Part shown: positions 23,409 through 30,967 of the stretch, one piece after another | How the letters are laid out: each line of letters begins with the position of its first letter | Position numbering within the stretch: the stretch's first letter is position 1 | Source of the DNA: Acidimicrobiia bacterium | GTDB lineage: Bacteria; Actinomycetota; Acidimicrobiia; Acidimicrobiales; AC-14 | Direction of reading: 5' to 3' | NCBI GenBank assembly: GCA_023264995.1 | Contig: JAHFUR010000029.1 | Coordinates: 1-54,657, forward strand | Length of the DNA: 54,657 nt | Notes under the pieces: model-generated | Databases searched by the model: none | What the model saw: the letters and a program-made list of their open reading frames with translations, nothing else | What the model was told of the DNA's origin: nothing | Position numbers and translations under genes: made by a program

Positions 23409-26400
23409 TCAGCGCCCGAGGTCGAGGCCAAGTCCACGCTCAAGGACCGGCGCCTCGCGTAGCCACGGCCAGTTGCGTGCGGGACCTCGCCCGAGGCTGA
23501 CGGCCGGCGTGGGTGGATCCACAACGGCATTGAGCGTCTCGACCTCGTGCTCGATGCCGTCGACGCGACGCGCTGCCTCGGGGTTGCGGGCGAACCATGC
23601 GTCTCGTTCCTCGCGTCGCTCGTGGAGACCGCTGAGGCGGTCGACGAGCTTGGCCTCGGCCCGGTCGAGGCGCCGGCGCTCCGGGGTGACGAGGTCGTCG
23701 AGGGCCTTGGCTGCGGCGGCCTGTCGCACCCGCCACTGGGCCAGCTCGGCTTCCTTCTCCCGGCGCTCGCGTCGGGGGAGGCGCCGGCCATCCAGGTTTC
23801 CCCGCAGCCGGGTGAGGTTCGCCTCGGCCTGCTCGAAGTCCAGGACGGCCCGGTTGACCGGGTGGTTGGCGAAGCGGCCCCGGCCGGTCTCCAGGTCGGC
23901 CTGGCGGCGGCGGCTGCCGTCCAGCTCCCGTTCGGTGACCCGGATGGCGGCGGTGGGGTCGGCGGGGACGCCGGCCAGGATGGCGTGGCGCTCGGCCAGG
24001 AGCTGGCCCCGGCGCAGGGCGGCGTCCACGTCCCGGCGGGGAGCCGCAGGGCTGTGGCCGGTGGCCGGCGAGCGGTCGATGACCCAGCTCAGGCGCCGCT
24101 CGACCTTCCACTCCCGGCGCAGGTCCTCGGCGGCCTGATCGAGGTTGTCGGCCACCACGTAGACCGTGGTGCGATCGGTGGAACGGCTCATCTTCACATA
24201 GGCCAGCTCCCGGCCCCCGCCGTCCTCCAGGGCATGGGCCCGCTCCACGGTGGCGCCCTGGCTGCGATGGACGGTCACCGCGAACCCATGGGCCAGGCGG
24301 TCGGCACCGATCTCCTCGTCCCGGAGGACGACCAGTGCGTCGCCGTCGTCGGTGCGCACGGCCAGCGACTGCCCGTCGGCGCCGAGGAGGGTGACGGTCC
24401 CGGTCTCGGAGGTGACCACCCTGCCGGCGGCGGCGGGAGCGAGGGTGACCACCCGGTCGCCCACGGCGTACGCCGTTCCTCCCGGGGCGGTCAGCTCTTC
24501 CTTGCCCAGGCGCCCCATGGCCCGCCACCGCTGCCGGGCCAGGCGGTTGAGCTCGGCCACATTGGCCCGTCGCCACGCGTACATGGCCGCATCCCGTCCC
24601 TTGGCCATGTCAGCCGCCCATCCCGCCACCGTGGCCTCCAGTGCGCCGGCACGGTCCGGTAACGCCCGGATGCAGCCGGATCTGGCGTAGCTGGCAACAG
24701 CTTTGGCAACATCGCCGGCCCGCAGCTGCTCCAGTGCCGCGCGGGTGGCAACGTTGCGCTGGCGCACGTTCTCCTCCAGGACGTGCACCGCGGCCCCGTA
24801 GCGGGCCACCAGGGCCCCGAACCCACCGCCGGGACCGACGGCGCCCAGCTGGCGGTGGTCGCCCACCATCACCACCTTGGCGCCGGCGTCGCCCGCCGCC
24901 CCCAGCAGCCGGAGCATGGCCGCGTCCTCGGTCATCGACGCCTCGTCGAGGACCACGACGTGGCGATTGGTGAGTGTGAGCTGGTCGTGGTCCAGGCGCC
25001 ACCTCAGCGAGGCCAGGGTGCGGGAGGACTCGATGCCCGCGGCGTTGCGCAGCGCCCGCGCCGCCTGGCCCGAGGTGGAGGTGCCCAGCACCTCGTAGCC
25101 CCCGGACTCGAAGGCGGCGGCCACCGCGGCCAGGGCGGTGGTCTTGCCGCTGCCGGCCACGCCGATCACCAGCTCGACACCCCGCCCCGAGGTGGTGATT
25201 CCCAGCACCGCCGAGCGCTGGCCGGCGGTGAGGCGCCGGCCCAGGGCCGCCTCCTGCGCGGCGATGGCCCGGTGGGCGACGATCTCGTCCACCTCGGGGG
25301 CGTCTCGACGGGTGACCTGGCGCTCCACGGCGGCGGCGATGGCCGCCTCGGTGGCCACGGTGGTGGCGGTGACCCACACCGGGCCCCGGGCGCCGGCGGT
25401 GGCCACCAGGGGCAGTGCTTCGGGGTCGTCCAGCACCCGGTTGACCATGCGGGACAGCTCGGCCGGGGGGGCACCGAACAGCGCCGGGGCCAGGGCCACC
25501 ACCACATGCCTTCGGGCGAAGACCTTGCGGGCGGCCAGGGGGCCGTCGGGGGCCAGGGCGGTGCGCACCACCTCGCACTCGTTCACCGGGGCCGGGCGCA
25601 GGTGGTGGCGGCGGGGCTCCTCCACCGCCCGCTGCAGGGATTCGATGCTCCAGCCCAACGAGGCGATCTCCCCCCGCCAGCGGGCCATGAGGTCCTCGGC
25701 CGGCTCGTGGCCCTTCTGGCCCCGGGTGGCGCGGGCCACGATCCCCTTGGCCCGGTAGGACGAGTAGCCCAGGCGGTCCATCTCGGCGCCGATCTCCGCC
25801 GTGCGCTTGGAGTGGACCGCCATGACCTCCTCGGGGACACCGATGATGCGCCAGTGGCCGAGGCGTCCCGTCGGCCCGTCGTCGCGCTCGATGCCGTAGC
25901 CCAGCGACACCGCCTCGTGGGCGGCGGCCATGCGGCCGAACATGGTGGCGGCGTGGAGGTGCTCTCGCAGCAGGGCGGTGTGGGCCCCCTTCCAGCCACC
26001 CCGGGCGTCGGCCATGGCCACGAGGTTGGCCACGAGGACGTGGTCATGCGGGTTGGGGTCCCCGGCCCGGGAGGTGGCGTGGCGGGTGACGGCGTAGATC
26101 AGGCCGCCGGTTCTGGTGGTGATCGCGGCGTCGCCCCGCCGGCCGCCCTGTTGGACCACGAGGCGGTCCAGGTAGGCCAGGGTGGCGGCACGCTCGGCAT
26201 CGAGGATGCGGTGCATGTGCTCGGCCCGCCCGATCACCCCCAGCTCGGCCACCGACTTGTGGGCGGCGATGACCAGCTCCATGCCCGGGCGGCGGGTGCG
26301 CACCAGGCGCTCGCCGGTGGTGGGGTCCACGGCCCCGCCCGGGCCGAAGAGGGCGTGGAACTCCTCCGAGGTCACGGGCCCGGACAGGCCCAGGGCGGCG

Positions 26401-26531
26401 GCGCCCGAGCCGCCCCAGACCAGCGGCGTCTCGCCCCGGGAGCCGTAGTACTCCAGGGCCTGGCCGGGATGGTCGTCGGCCCGCAGGCTCACGTTGGCCT
26501 CGTGGTAGTCGACCGAATCGGCTCCCATCAT
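23409..26531 (-). CDS. MobF-family (TrwC/TraI-like) conjugative relaxase-helicase
   Basis: The product has about 1,040 residues from the ATG at 26529-26531. Residues 1-300 form a TrwC relaxase domain with YY near residue 28 (candidate nicking tyrosines) and the three-His metal site H151...H162-D-H164 (TRHATSRAGDPNPHDHVLVA). Residues 430-800 form a RecD-like helicase: GVAGSGKTT (457-465), VVLDEAS (526-532), GDHRQLG, and VTVHRSQGAT (752-761). The C-terminal 200 residues are charged and helical. It would nick oriT, remain bound to the 5' end and unwind the transferred strand. The N-terminus is a little shorter than in some relatives, so the exact start is uncertain. A 160-codon upstream extension is antisense to xis and rejected. 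Confidence 0.88.
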   Translation of the reverse strand: MMGADSVDYHEANVSLRADDHPGQALEYYGSRGETPLVWGGSGAAALGLSGPVTSEEFHALFGPGGAVDPTTGERLVRTRRPGMELVIAAHKSVAELGVIGRAEHMHRILDAERAATLAYLDRLVVQQGGRRGDAAITTRTGGLIYAVTRHATSRAGDPNPHDHVLVANLVAMADARGGWKGAHTALLREHLHAATMFGRMAAAHEAVSLGYGIERDDGPTGRLGHWRIIGVPEEVMAVHSKRTAEIGAEMDRLGYSSYRAKGIVARATRGQKGHEPAEDLMARWRGEIASLGWSIESLQRAVEEPRRHHLRPAPVNECEVVRTALAPDGPLAARKVFARRHVVVALAPALFGAPPAELSRMVNRVLDDPEALPLVATAGARGPVWVTATTVATEAAIAAAVERQVTRRDAPEVDEIVAHRAIAAQEAALGRRLTAGQRSAVLGITTSGRGVELVIGVAGSGKTTALAAVAAAFESGGYEVLGTSTSGQAARALRNAAGIESSRTLASLRWRLDHDQLTLTNRHVVVLDEASMTEDAAMLRLLGAAGDAGAKVVMVGDHRQLGAVGPGGGFGALVARYGAAVHVLEENVRQRNVATRAALEQLRAGDVAKAVASYARSGCIRALPDRAGALEATVAGWAADMAKGRDAAMYAWRRANVAELNRLARQRWRAMGRLGKEELTAPGGTAYAVGDRVVTLAPAAAGRVVTSETGTVTLLGADGQSLAVRTDDGDALVVLRDEEIGADRLAHGFAVTVHRSQGATVERAHALEDGGGRELAYVKMSRSTDRTTVYVVADNLDQAAEDLRREWKVERRLSWVIDRSPATGHSPAAPRRDVDAALRRGQLLAERHAILAGVPADPTAAIRVTERELDGSRRRQADLETGRGRFANHPVNRAVLDFEQAEANLTRLRGNLDGRRLPRRERREKEAELAQWRVRQAAAAKALDDLVTPERRRLDRAEAKLVDRLSGLHERREERDAWFARNPEAARRVDGIEHEVETLNAVVDPPTPAVSLGRGPARNWPWLREAPVLERGLGLDLGR

Positions 26532-26609
26532 CGCCATGAACGCCACCGGGCACCCGACCCCGCAGGCTCCGCCTGCAATCGTCTTGGAGGCCTGCTGCCT
26601 CTCCTGCCC

Positions 26610-26677
26610 TACTACTGGTGCGCTGGAAGGCGTTTCGCGACAGATGTCGCGTTCTGTGCTGCAGCGCACCAGTAGTA
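26610..26677. promoter_or_regulatory. Nested palindrome, candidate oriT or relaxase/xis control site
   Basis: A 16-bp arm (26610-26625) is repeated in perfect reverse complement at 26662-26677. An inner palindrome CGCGACAGATGTCGCG (26636-26651) has the same centre at 26643.5. The 68-bp structure lies between the divergent starts of relaxase and xis, where MobF systems often keep oriT. The inner palindrome is conserved in the remnant sister element (12220-12235), where the outer arms have decayed. Confidence 0.55.
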
Positions 26678-26720
26678 CGGGTGGGACCGGTCGGAACCGG
26701 TCGAGAGAGGAGTGACCCAC

Positions 26721-26936
26721 ATGGCGCGTTCGGAGAGGGTGGTTCGGCGGATGCTCACCACCGAGGAGGCGGCTGCGTATCTCGGCACGACGGTGCGCCA
26801 CCTCCGCCGGCTGGTCAGCGATCACGAGCTGAGCCGCTACAAGCTCGGCGGGCGCAACCGCTTCGCCGACGTCGACCTGGACGCGTGGCTCGATGCCCGG
26901 CGGGTCGAGGGTCCTCGCCGGCGACTCCCGAGTTGA
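26721..26936 (+). CDS. Excisionase-like helix-turn-helix protein
   Basis: The product has 71 residues from the ATG at 26721, preceded by AGAGAGGAG at 8 nt spacing (a GTG at 26712 abuts that site). It has the MerR-like winged-helix signature of excisionase-family proteins: LTTEEAAAYLGTTVRHLRRL, then SRYKLGGRNRFADVDLDAWL. Such proteins bend DNA at att sites and direct the integrase towards excision. It is 134 bp upstream of the integrase on the same strand, the usual xis-int order, and divergent from the relaxase gene. Confidence 0.85.
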   Translation: MARSERVVRRMLTTEEAAAYLGTTVRHLRRLVSDHELSRYKLGGRNRFADVDLDAWLDARRVEGPRRRLPS

Positions 26937-27070
26937 CATCACGCCCGTCCTTGAGTCGGGCACGCCGCCGTAGAAGGATCCTGGAGCCGGCGGGGTCCAC
27001 GATCCGGACGCCGTCACTCGCGCCGTGAGGCCGCCCCGAACCGAACATCGGAACCTGAAGGAGTTGACCG

Positions 27071-28198
27071 ATGGCGAGCATCAACCGCCGTGCTGACCGT
27101 GGCAACCGTTGGGAGGTCAGGTACCGCGATCCGACTGGGAAGCAGCGGGCCCGCCTGTTCGACCGCCGAGCCGACGCCGACCAGTTCCTGACGTCGACCG
27201 AGCACTCGAAGCTCACCGGCGCCTACCTCGACCCCGTGCACGGGCGGATCACCGTCGCCCGGTTCGTCGACGAGCACTATCGAGCGACGATGGTCGGCTT
27301 GGAGCCCAGCAGCCGGGTGCGGGACGAGTCCTACCTCCGGACCCACATCATTCCGGCCTTCGGCGACCGGCCGCTCGCGAGCATCGGCTACACCGACTGC
27401 CAGACCTGGGTCAACGAGCTCAGCACCCGCCGGGCGCCGGCCACCGTGGTGAAGGCGGCGCAGATCATGGGCAAGGTGATGAAGACGGCGGTCCGCTCAC
27501 GGCGGATCGCGCACAACCCGATGGCGGAGGTCTCCCTGCCGACGATCACCGAGCCGGAGGACATCTACCTCACGCCGGCGCAGGTCGAGTCACTGGCCGA
27601 CGCCATGGGCGAGGTCGGCGCCCGCTACCGCGCCCTGGTATGGCTCGGGTGCTACGGCGGTCCCCGCATCGGCGAGCTGCTGGCCTTGCGCTGGAGCGAC
27701 ATCGATGTCCTACGGCGCACGGTGACCATCTCCCGCAAGGTCATCGAGGTGAGCGGCGAGGGGATGGTCGAAGGGGCCACGAAGACCAAGGCCGGACGCC
27801 GGACGGTGACGCTCCCCCGGCGCGTCATGACCGAGGTGGAGCAACACCGTGCGGCGTTCCCGTCGGACGTCCTGGTCTTCACTTCGGCCGCCGGTGAGCA
27901 GATCAGGGCCAACAACCTTCGCCGGCGGGCCTGGGCCTCCGCGGTTCGGCGTGCCGGTCTGGACGGCCTGACATTCCACGACATGAGGCATACCGCAGTG
28001 TCACTGTGGGTGGCCGCCGGGGCCTCCGACCTCGAGGTGGCGAAGTGGGCCGGGCACCGTTCGGCGGCCTTCACCAAGAGCCGCTACGCCCATCTGTTCC
28101 CCGAGCACGGCGAGGCGCTGGCCGATCGACTCGACGCATTCATCGCCTCCTCAACACCCACGCCGGCGGCCGCCGTGGTCCCAATCCGCCCGTTGTGA
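27071..28198 (+). CDS. Tyrosine-family site-specific integrase
   Basis: The product has 375 residues. It has an N-terminal arm-binding region (residues 1-60, NRWEVRYRDPTGKQRARLF), a SAM-like core-binding domain (60-160) and the catalytic domain with R199 (GGPRIGELLALRW), a Lys near 240 (TKTKAGRRTVTLP), H303xxR306 (FHDMRHTA), H329 (AGHRS) and nucleophile Y339 (SRYAHLF). All residues of the active site are present. It would integrate and excise the element at tRNA-Val(CAC), whose 3' end lies 79 bp away. The stop codon overlaps the first of the tandem GATGTGCACCA repeats. Likely expressed with xis. Confidence 0.93.
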   Translation: MASINRRADRGNRWEVRYRDPTGKQRARLFDRRADADQFLTSTEHSKLTGAYLDPVHGRITVARFVDEHYRATMVGLEPSSRVRDESYLRTHIIPAFGDRPLASIGYTDCQTWVNELSTRRAPATVVKAAQIMGKVMKTAVRSRRIAHNPMAEVSLPTITEPEDIYLTPAQVESLADAMGEVGARYRALVWLGCYGGPRIGELLALRWSDIDVLRRTVTISRKVIEVSGEGMVEGATKTKAGRRTVTLPRRVMTEVEQHRAAFPSDVLVFTSAAGEQIRANNLRRRAWASAVRRAGLDGLTFHDMRHTAVSLWVAAGASDLEVAKWAGHRSAAFTKSRYAHLFPEHGEALADRLDAFIASSTPTPAAAVVPIRPL

Positions 28199-28218
28199 TG
28201 TGCACCAGATGTGCACCA
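28197..28218. repeat. Tandem GATGTGCACCA repeat, candidate integrase arm site (right)
   Basis: Two head-to-tail copies of the 11-mer, matching 12450-12471 in sequence and orientation. The first copy overlaps the integrase stop codon. Confidence 0.6.
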
Positions 28219-28276
28219 AGCGGCTGCACCAGGAAAGTTGCGGAGCGTAACACCCCCTCTGACCTGCGCTTTTACC

Positions 28277-28322
28277 GTGGGCGATGAGGGTTTTGATCCC
28301 CCGACCTCTGCCGTGTGAAGGC
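28277..28322. repeat. Right attachment site within tRNA-Val
   Basis: These 46 bases are identical to 12301-12346. They cover the tRNA 3' part from the anticodon stem to the discriminator base plus one base beyond. The element lies on the 3' side of the tRNA and integration leaves the tRNA intact. Confidence 0.85.
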
Positions 28323-28349
28323 AGCGCTCTGCCGCTGAGCTAATCGCCC
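28278..28349 (-). tRNA. tRNA-Val (anticodon CAC)
   Basis: The minus strand folds as a full cloverleaf: acceptor GGGCGAT/ATCGCCC, D-arm GCTC...GAGC, anticodon stem CTGCC/GGCAG around loop TTCACAC (anticodon CAC, reading GTG codons), variable AGGTC, and a T-stem GGGGG/CCCTC with loop ATCAAAA. The T-loop has A rather than T at position 54, unusual but also present in the left att copy. No CCA is encoded; the next base after the discriminator is C. The 5' end overlaps the stop of the acetoacetate-decarboxylase-like CDS by 10 nt. It is the insertion target of the element. Confidence 0.9.
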
Positions 28350-29032
28350 GTGAGGGTGTGATGACCCTGGGGGGCCCACGTTAACGCGGGCTCGGGGGCC
28401 CGAAGTGGAGCCCGGAGCGTGGCGGTCAACCCGACTGGCCGGCGGGCGGGGCTGACGACGAGCCGCAGGCCGGCGATCAGCAGCCCGCGATGGTGACCGG
28501 CCAGCCCGACCAGCGGGTCGTCGGCGGGAACGGTGATCTCCACCCGAGCGAGCCGGCCTCGGCCCCGGGCGTGGCCCCGCACCGACACCAGGCCGTCGGC
28601 CCGACGCTGCAGCGCGCACAACGGGAGGAGCACCGGGAGGGGCGGGCCGGCGGGCGTGGCCCGCACCGAAATGGAGCGCTCCTCCCAGCGGAGTACCCGG
28701 TCATCGCCCTCGTCAAGCCACGCCAGTGTCCCGAGCTCCTTCGGGAACCCCCAGTTGACCCGGCCGCCGAGGCGGGAGTCCACCGACGTGACGACCATGG
28801 TCGTGATGCAGAGGCCCGGACGGGCCCCCAGGTGCGCCGGCTGGCCGACGGCGAGCTCCCGGTAGGGCCCGACCGGCGAATCGTCGTAGCGGGCCGCGGT
28901 GATCGAGCAGGGCCCCGGGAGGCGGCCAAGGCCCTCGGGCAGGTCCCCGGGGCGGGGGCCCGCTGACGCGATGGCCATGATGCACTCCCCGCCCAGCACC
29001 CAGGGTGCGTGGGGTGGCTGCTCGCTCACCAC
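28340..29032 (-). CDS. Acetoacetate-decarboxylase-superfamily protein
   Basis: The product has 230 residues from a GTG at 29030-29032 (a second GTG directly follows). The family signature ARYDDSPVGPYRELAVG (about 48-64) is clear, followed by ITTMVVTSVDSRLGGRVNWG and FPKELGTLAWLDEG, which match the ADC beta-cone core. The catalytic Lys of true acetoacetate decarboxylase corresponds to the FPK segment, so activity is possible but the substrate is unknown. The TAG stop (28340-28342) is formed by bases 8-10 of the tRNA-Val gene on the same strand. It is divergent from the glycosyltransferase gene. Confidence 0.75.
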   Translation of the reverse strand: MVSEQPPHAPWVLGGECIMAIASAGPRPGDLPEGLGRLPGPCSITAARYDDSPVGPYRELAVGQPAHLGARPGLCITTMVVTSVDSRLGGRVNWGFPKELGTLAWLDEGDDRVLRWEERSISVRATPAGPPLPVLLPLCALQRRADGLVSVRGHARGRGRLARVEITVPADDPLVGLAGHHRGLLIAGLRLVVSPARRPVGLTATLRAPLRAPEPALTWAPQGHHTLTGD

Positions 29033-29068
29033 CCCAGCGTACCGGGCCGGGTGTGCTCAAATCCCGGC

Positions 29069-30091
29069 GTGAACATCGGCATCATCGCTCCGCCCTGGGC
29101 CCCCGTCCCCCCCGACCTCTACGGCGGGATCGAGCAGGCCGTCGACTGCCTGTGCCGCGGCCTCGTCGCCGCCGGCCACGAGGTCCTGCTGTACGCCACG
29201 GGCGACTCGACCTGCCCTGTCCCGACGAAGTGGCTGCTCGAGAAGTCGGAGGGCAACCGGATCGGTTTCACGGTGCCCGAGCTCCGCCACGTCCTCGCCG
29301 CCTATGAAGCGGTCGGCCACTGCGACATCATCCACGACCACACGATGGTCGGCCCGGTGTACGCCTCGGCCCTTAGCAGCGTCCCGGTCGTCACGACCAT
29401 CCACGGGCCTCTCAACGTCGAGCTCATCGACCTGTACCGGCGCATCGCCGACCGGGTGCCGTTGATCGCCATCTCGCACGTGCAGCTCCACGCCGACCCG
29501 GGCCTGCCGGTGGCCGGGGTGATCCACCACGGCGTCGACGTGGCCGACTTCCCCGCTGGCGACGGGAAGGGCGGGTACTGCATGTACCTGGGCCGGATGG
29601 TGGCCGAGAAGGGCGCCCACCGGGCGATCATGGCGGCCCGTGAGGCGGGTGTCACCATCCTGCTGGCCGGCAAGATGCGGGAGCCCTGGGAGACCGCGTA
29701 CTTCGAGTCACAGATCGCGCCGCTGCTCGGTGACGGGGTCGAGTACCTGGGTGAGGTGCCCTACGCCGAGAAGCTGCGCCTGCTCGGGTCAGCCATGGCC
29801 ACCCTGTTCCCGATCCGCTGGGCCGAACCGTTCGGGCTCGTCATGCTGGAGTCGCTGGCCTGTGGCACACCGGTCCTGGCCTTCCCGGAGGGGGCCGCGC
29901 CCGAGGTCGTCGCCGACGGTCGCACCGGCTGGTTGTGCTCCGACGAGAGCGACATGGCTGCCCGCCTGCTCCAGATCGACAAGATCGACAGGGCCGAGTG
30001 CCGCGCTGATGTCGGGGTGCGCTTCTCCACCGAGCGTATGGCGGGCGAGCACGCCGAGCTCTACACCCGGGTGCTCAGCCAGACGCAGTAG
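29069..30091 (+). CDS. GT4-family glycosyltransferase
   Basis: The product has 340 residues from the GTG at 29069. It has a GT-B fold: an N-terminal acceptor domain (IGIIAPPWAPVPPDLYGGIE), HDHTMVGP, VTTIHGPL, and HHGVDV. The C-terminal nucleotide-sugar domain carries YLGRMVAEKGAHRAI and the EPFGLVMLESLACGTPVLAF signature of GT4 enzymes (the two acidic residues contact the sugar). Donor and acceptor are unknown; envelope or compatible-solute glycosides are typical. It ends in a 17-nt tail-to-tail overlap with the MscS gene. It is not part of an obvious operon. Confidence 0.88.
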   Translation: MNIGIIAPPWAPVPPDLYGGIEQAVDCLCRGLVAAGHEVLLYATGDSTCPVPTKWLLEKSEGNRIGFTVPELRHVLAAYEAVGHCDIIHDHTMVGPVYASALSSVPVVTTIHGPLNVELIDLYRRIADRVPLIAISHVQLHADPGLPVAGVIHHGVDVADFPAGDGKGGYCMYLGRMVAEKGAHRAIMAAREAGVTILLAGKMREPWETAYFESQIAPLLGDGVEYLGEVPYAEKLRLLGSAMATLFPIRWAEPFGLVMLESLACGTPVLAFPEGAAPEVVADGRTGWLCSDESDMAARLLQIDKIDRAECRADVGVRFSTERMAGEHAELYTRVLSQTQ

Positions 30092-30917
30092 GCGGCGGCT
30101 CGGTTGTCACCAGGCCGTCGCGCTGGAGGCGGGAGCTGATACGGGCCCGCATCTCCCGCGCCAGGGGGGTCCGGAAGGCCGGCGTGGTCTTGGTCGAGAC
30201 CCGGACGGTCACGTTGTCGGCGCCGATCGACTCGACCCCCAGCACGTCGGGGGCTTCGAGGACGGCGTCGGCCCACGCCGGGTCGGCGGCCAGCGCCGCC
30301 GCCTCCTCGGCGATGGCGGCCGTGGCCGCGGCCAGGTCGGCCTTGTTGGGGACGATGACGTCGACGATGGCCCGGGCGAACTCCCTGGCCGAGTTCCCGA
30401 CCTTGCGGATCTCGCCGTTGGGCACGAACCAGACCGTCCCGTCCGTGGAGCGCAGCCGGGTGATCCGGAGGTTGATCTCCTCGACCGTGCCGGTGACCTC
30501 GGCAATGGTGATCACGTCGCCGACGCCGTACTGGTCCTCGACCAGGATGAAGAACCCGGAGACGAAGTCCTTGACCAGGCTCTGGGTGCCGAAGCCGAGG
30601 GCCACCCCGATGATGCTGGCGCCGGCCAGGAACGGTCCGAGGTTGATGCCGAGCTGGTCGAGCAGGAGCAGGACCGCCATGCTCCAGACGATGATCCGGA
30701 CCAGGCTGGTCACCACGCCGGCCAGGGTGGCGGCCCGCTGCTGGGCCCTGGGGCTGGTGGCCCGGAGCGGGGATCGGGCGCCGAGCGTCCGGATCGACCG
30801 CCCCGCCAGGCGCCCACCGACGCGGGCGCCGACGAGGGCCAAGGCCAGGATCAGGGCGAATTTCAAGCTCCGCCCGGCGAAGCCGGACAGGTGCACGTCA
30901 GCCACGAGGTCGCGCAT
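30075..30917 (-). CDS. MscS-family mechanosensitive channel
   Basis: The product has 280 residues. Hydrophobic segments at about 15-40, 65-88 and 93-118 are followed by the pore-lining helix motif FLAGASIIGVALGFGTQSLV and the beta domain (YGVGDVITIAEVTGTVEEIN, LRSTDGTVWFVPNGEI). This is a core-sized MscS with three membrane helices and a cytosolic vestibule, opening on membrane tension to release osmolytes. The C-terminus ends PPPTASG and overlaps the end of the glycosyltransferase gene by 17 nt on the other strand. Confidence 0.9.
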   Translation of the reverse strand: MRDLVADVHLSGFAGRSLKFALILALALVGARVGGRLAGRSIRTLGARSPLRATSPRAQQRAATLAGVVTSLVRIIVWSMAVLLLLDQLGINLGPFLAGASIIGVALGFGTQSLVKDFVSGFFILVEDQYGVGDVITIAEVTGTVEEINLRITRLRSTDGTVWFVPNGEIRKVGNSAREFARAIVDVIVPNKADLAAATAAIAEEAAALAADPAWADAVLEAPDVLGVESIGADNVTVRVSTKTTPAFRTPLAREMRARISSRLQRDGLVTTEPPPTASG

Positions 30918-30967
30918 CTAGGTGTCCGTCTGGCCTTCCATGGGTGACCTGATGCTAGAGAAGGGGC

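Larger units (their letters stand above)
12301..28322. mobile_element. Integrative, probably mobilizable element inserted at tRNA-Val(CAC)
   Basis: The element is bounded by exact 46-bp copies of the tRNA 3' part (12301-12346 and 28277-28322) and is about 15,976 bp. The integrase is next to the intact tRNA, as is usual for tRNA-targeting tyrosine recombinases. Contents from left: att, arm repeats, Phd-VapC, a 935-bp repeat, cargo (protease, ABC remnants, IS630, XRE regulator, small membrane protein, RHS), second 935-bp repeat, hypothetical gene, MobF relaxase, nested palindrome, excisionase-like gene, integrase, arm repeats, att/tRNA. No coupling protein or secretion genes are present. Parts of the cargo (13.7-17.2 and 18.4-19.2 kb) look lower in GC than the flanks. 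Confidence 0.85.

Noticed and set aside
23547-26675. Long plus-strand frames inside the relaxase gene
   Set aside because: They are shadows of the relaxase; translations are Gly/Ala/Val-rich with no domain.
26531-27017. 160-codon N-terminal extension of the relaxase
   Set aside because: It is antisense to the xis gene and the palindrome, and TrwC homology begins only after 26531.
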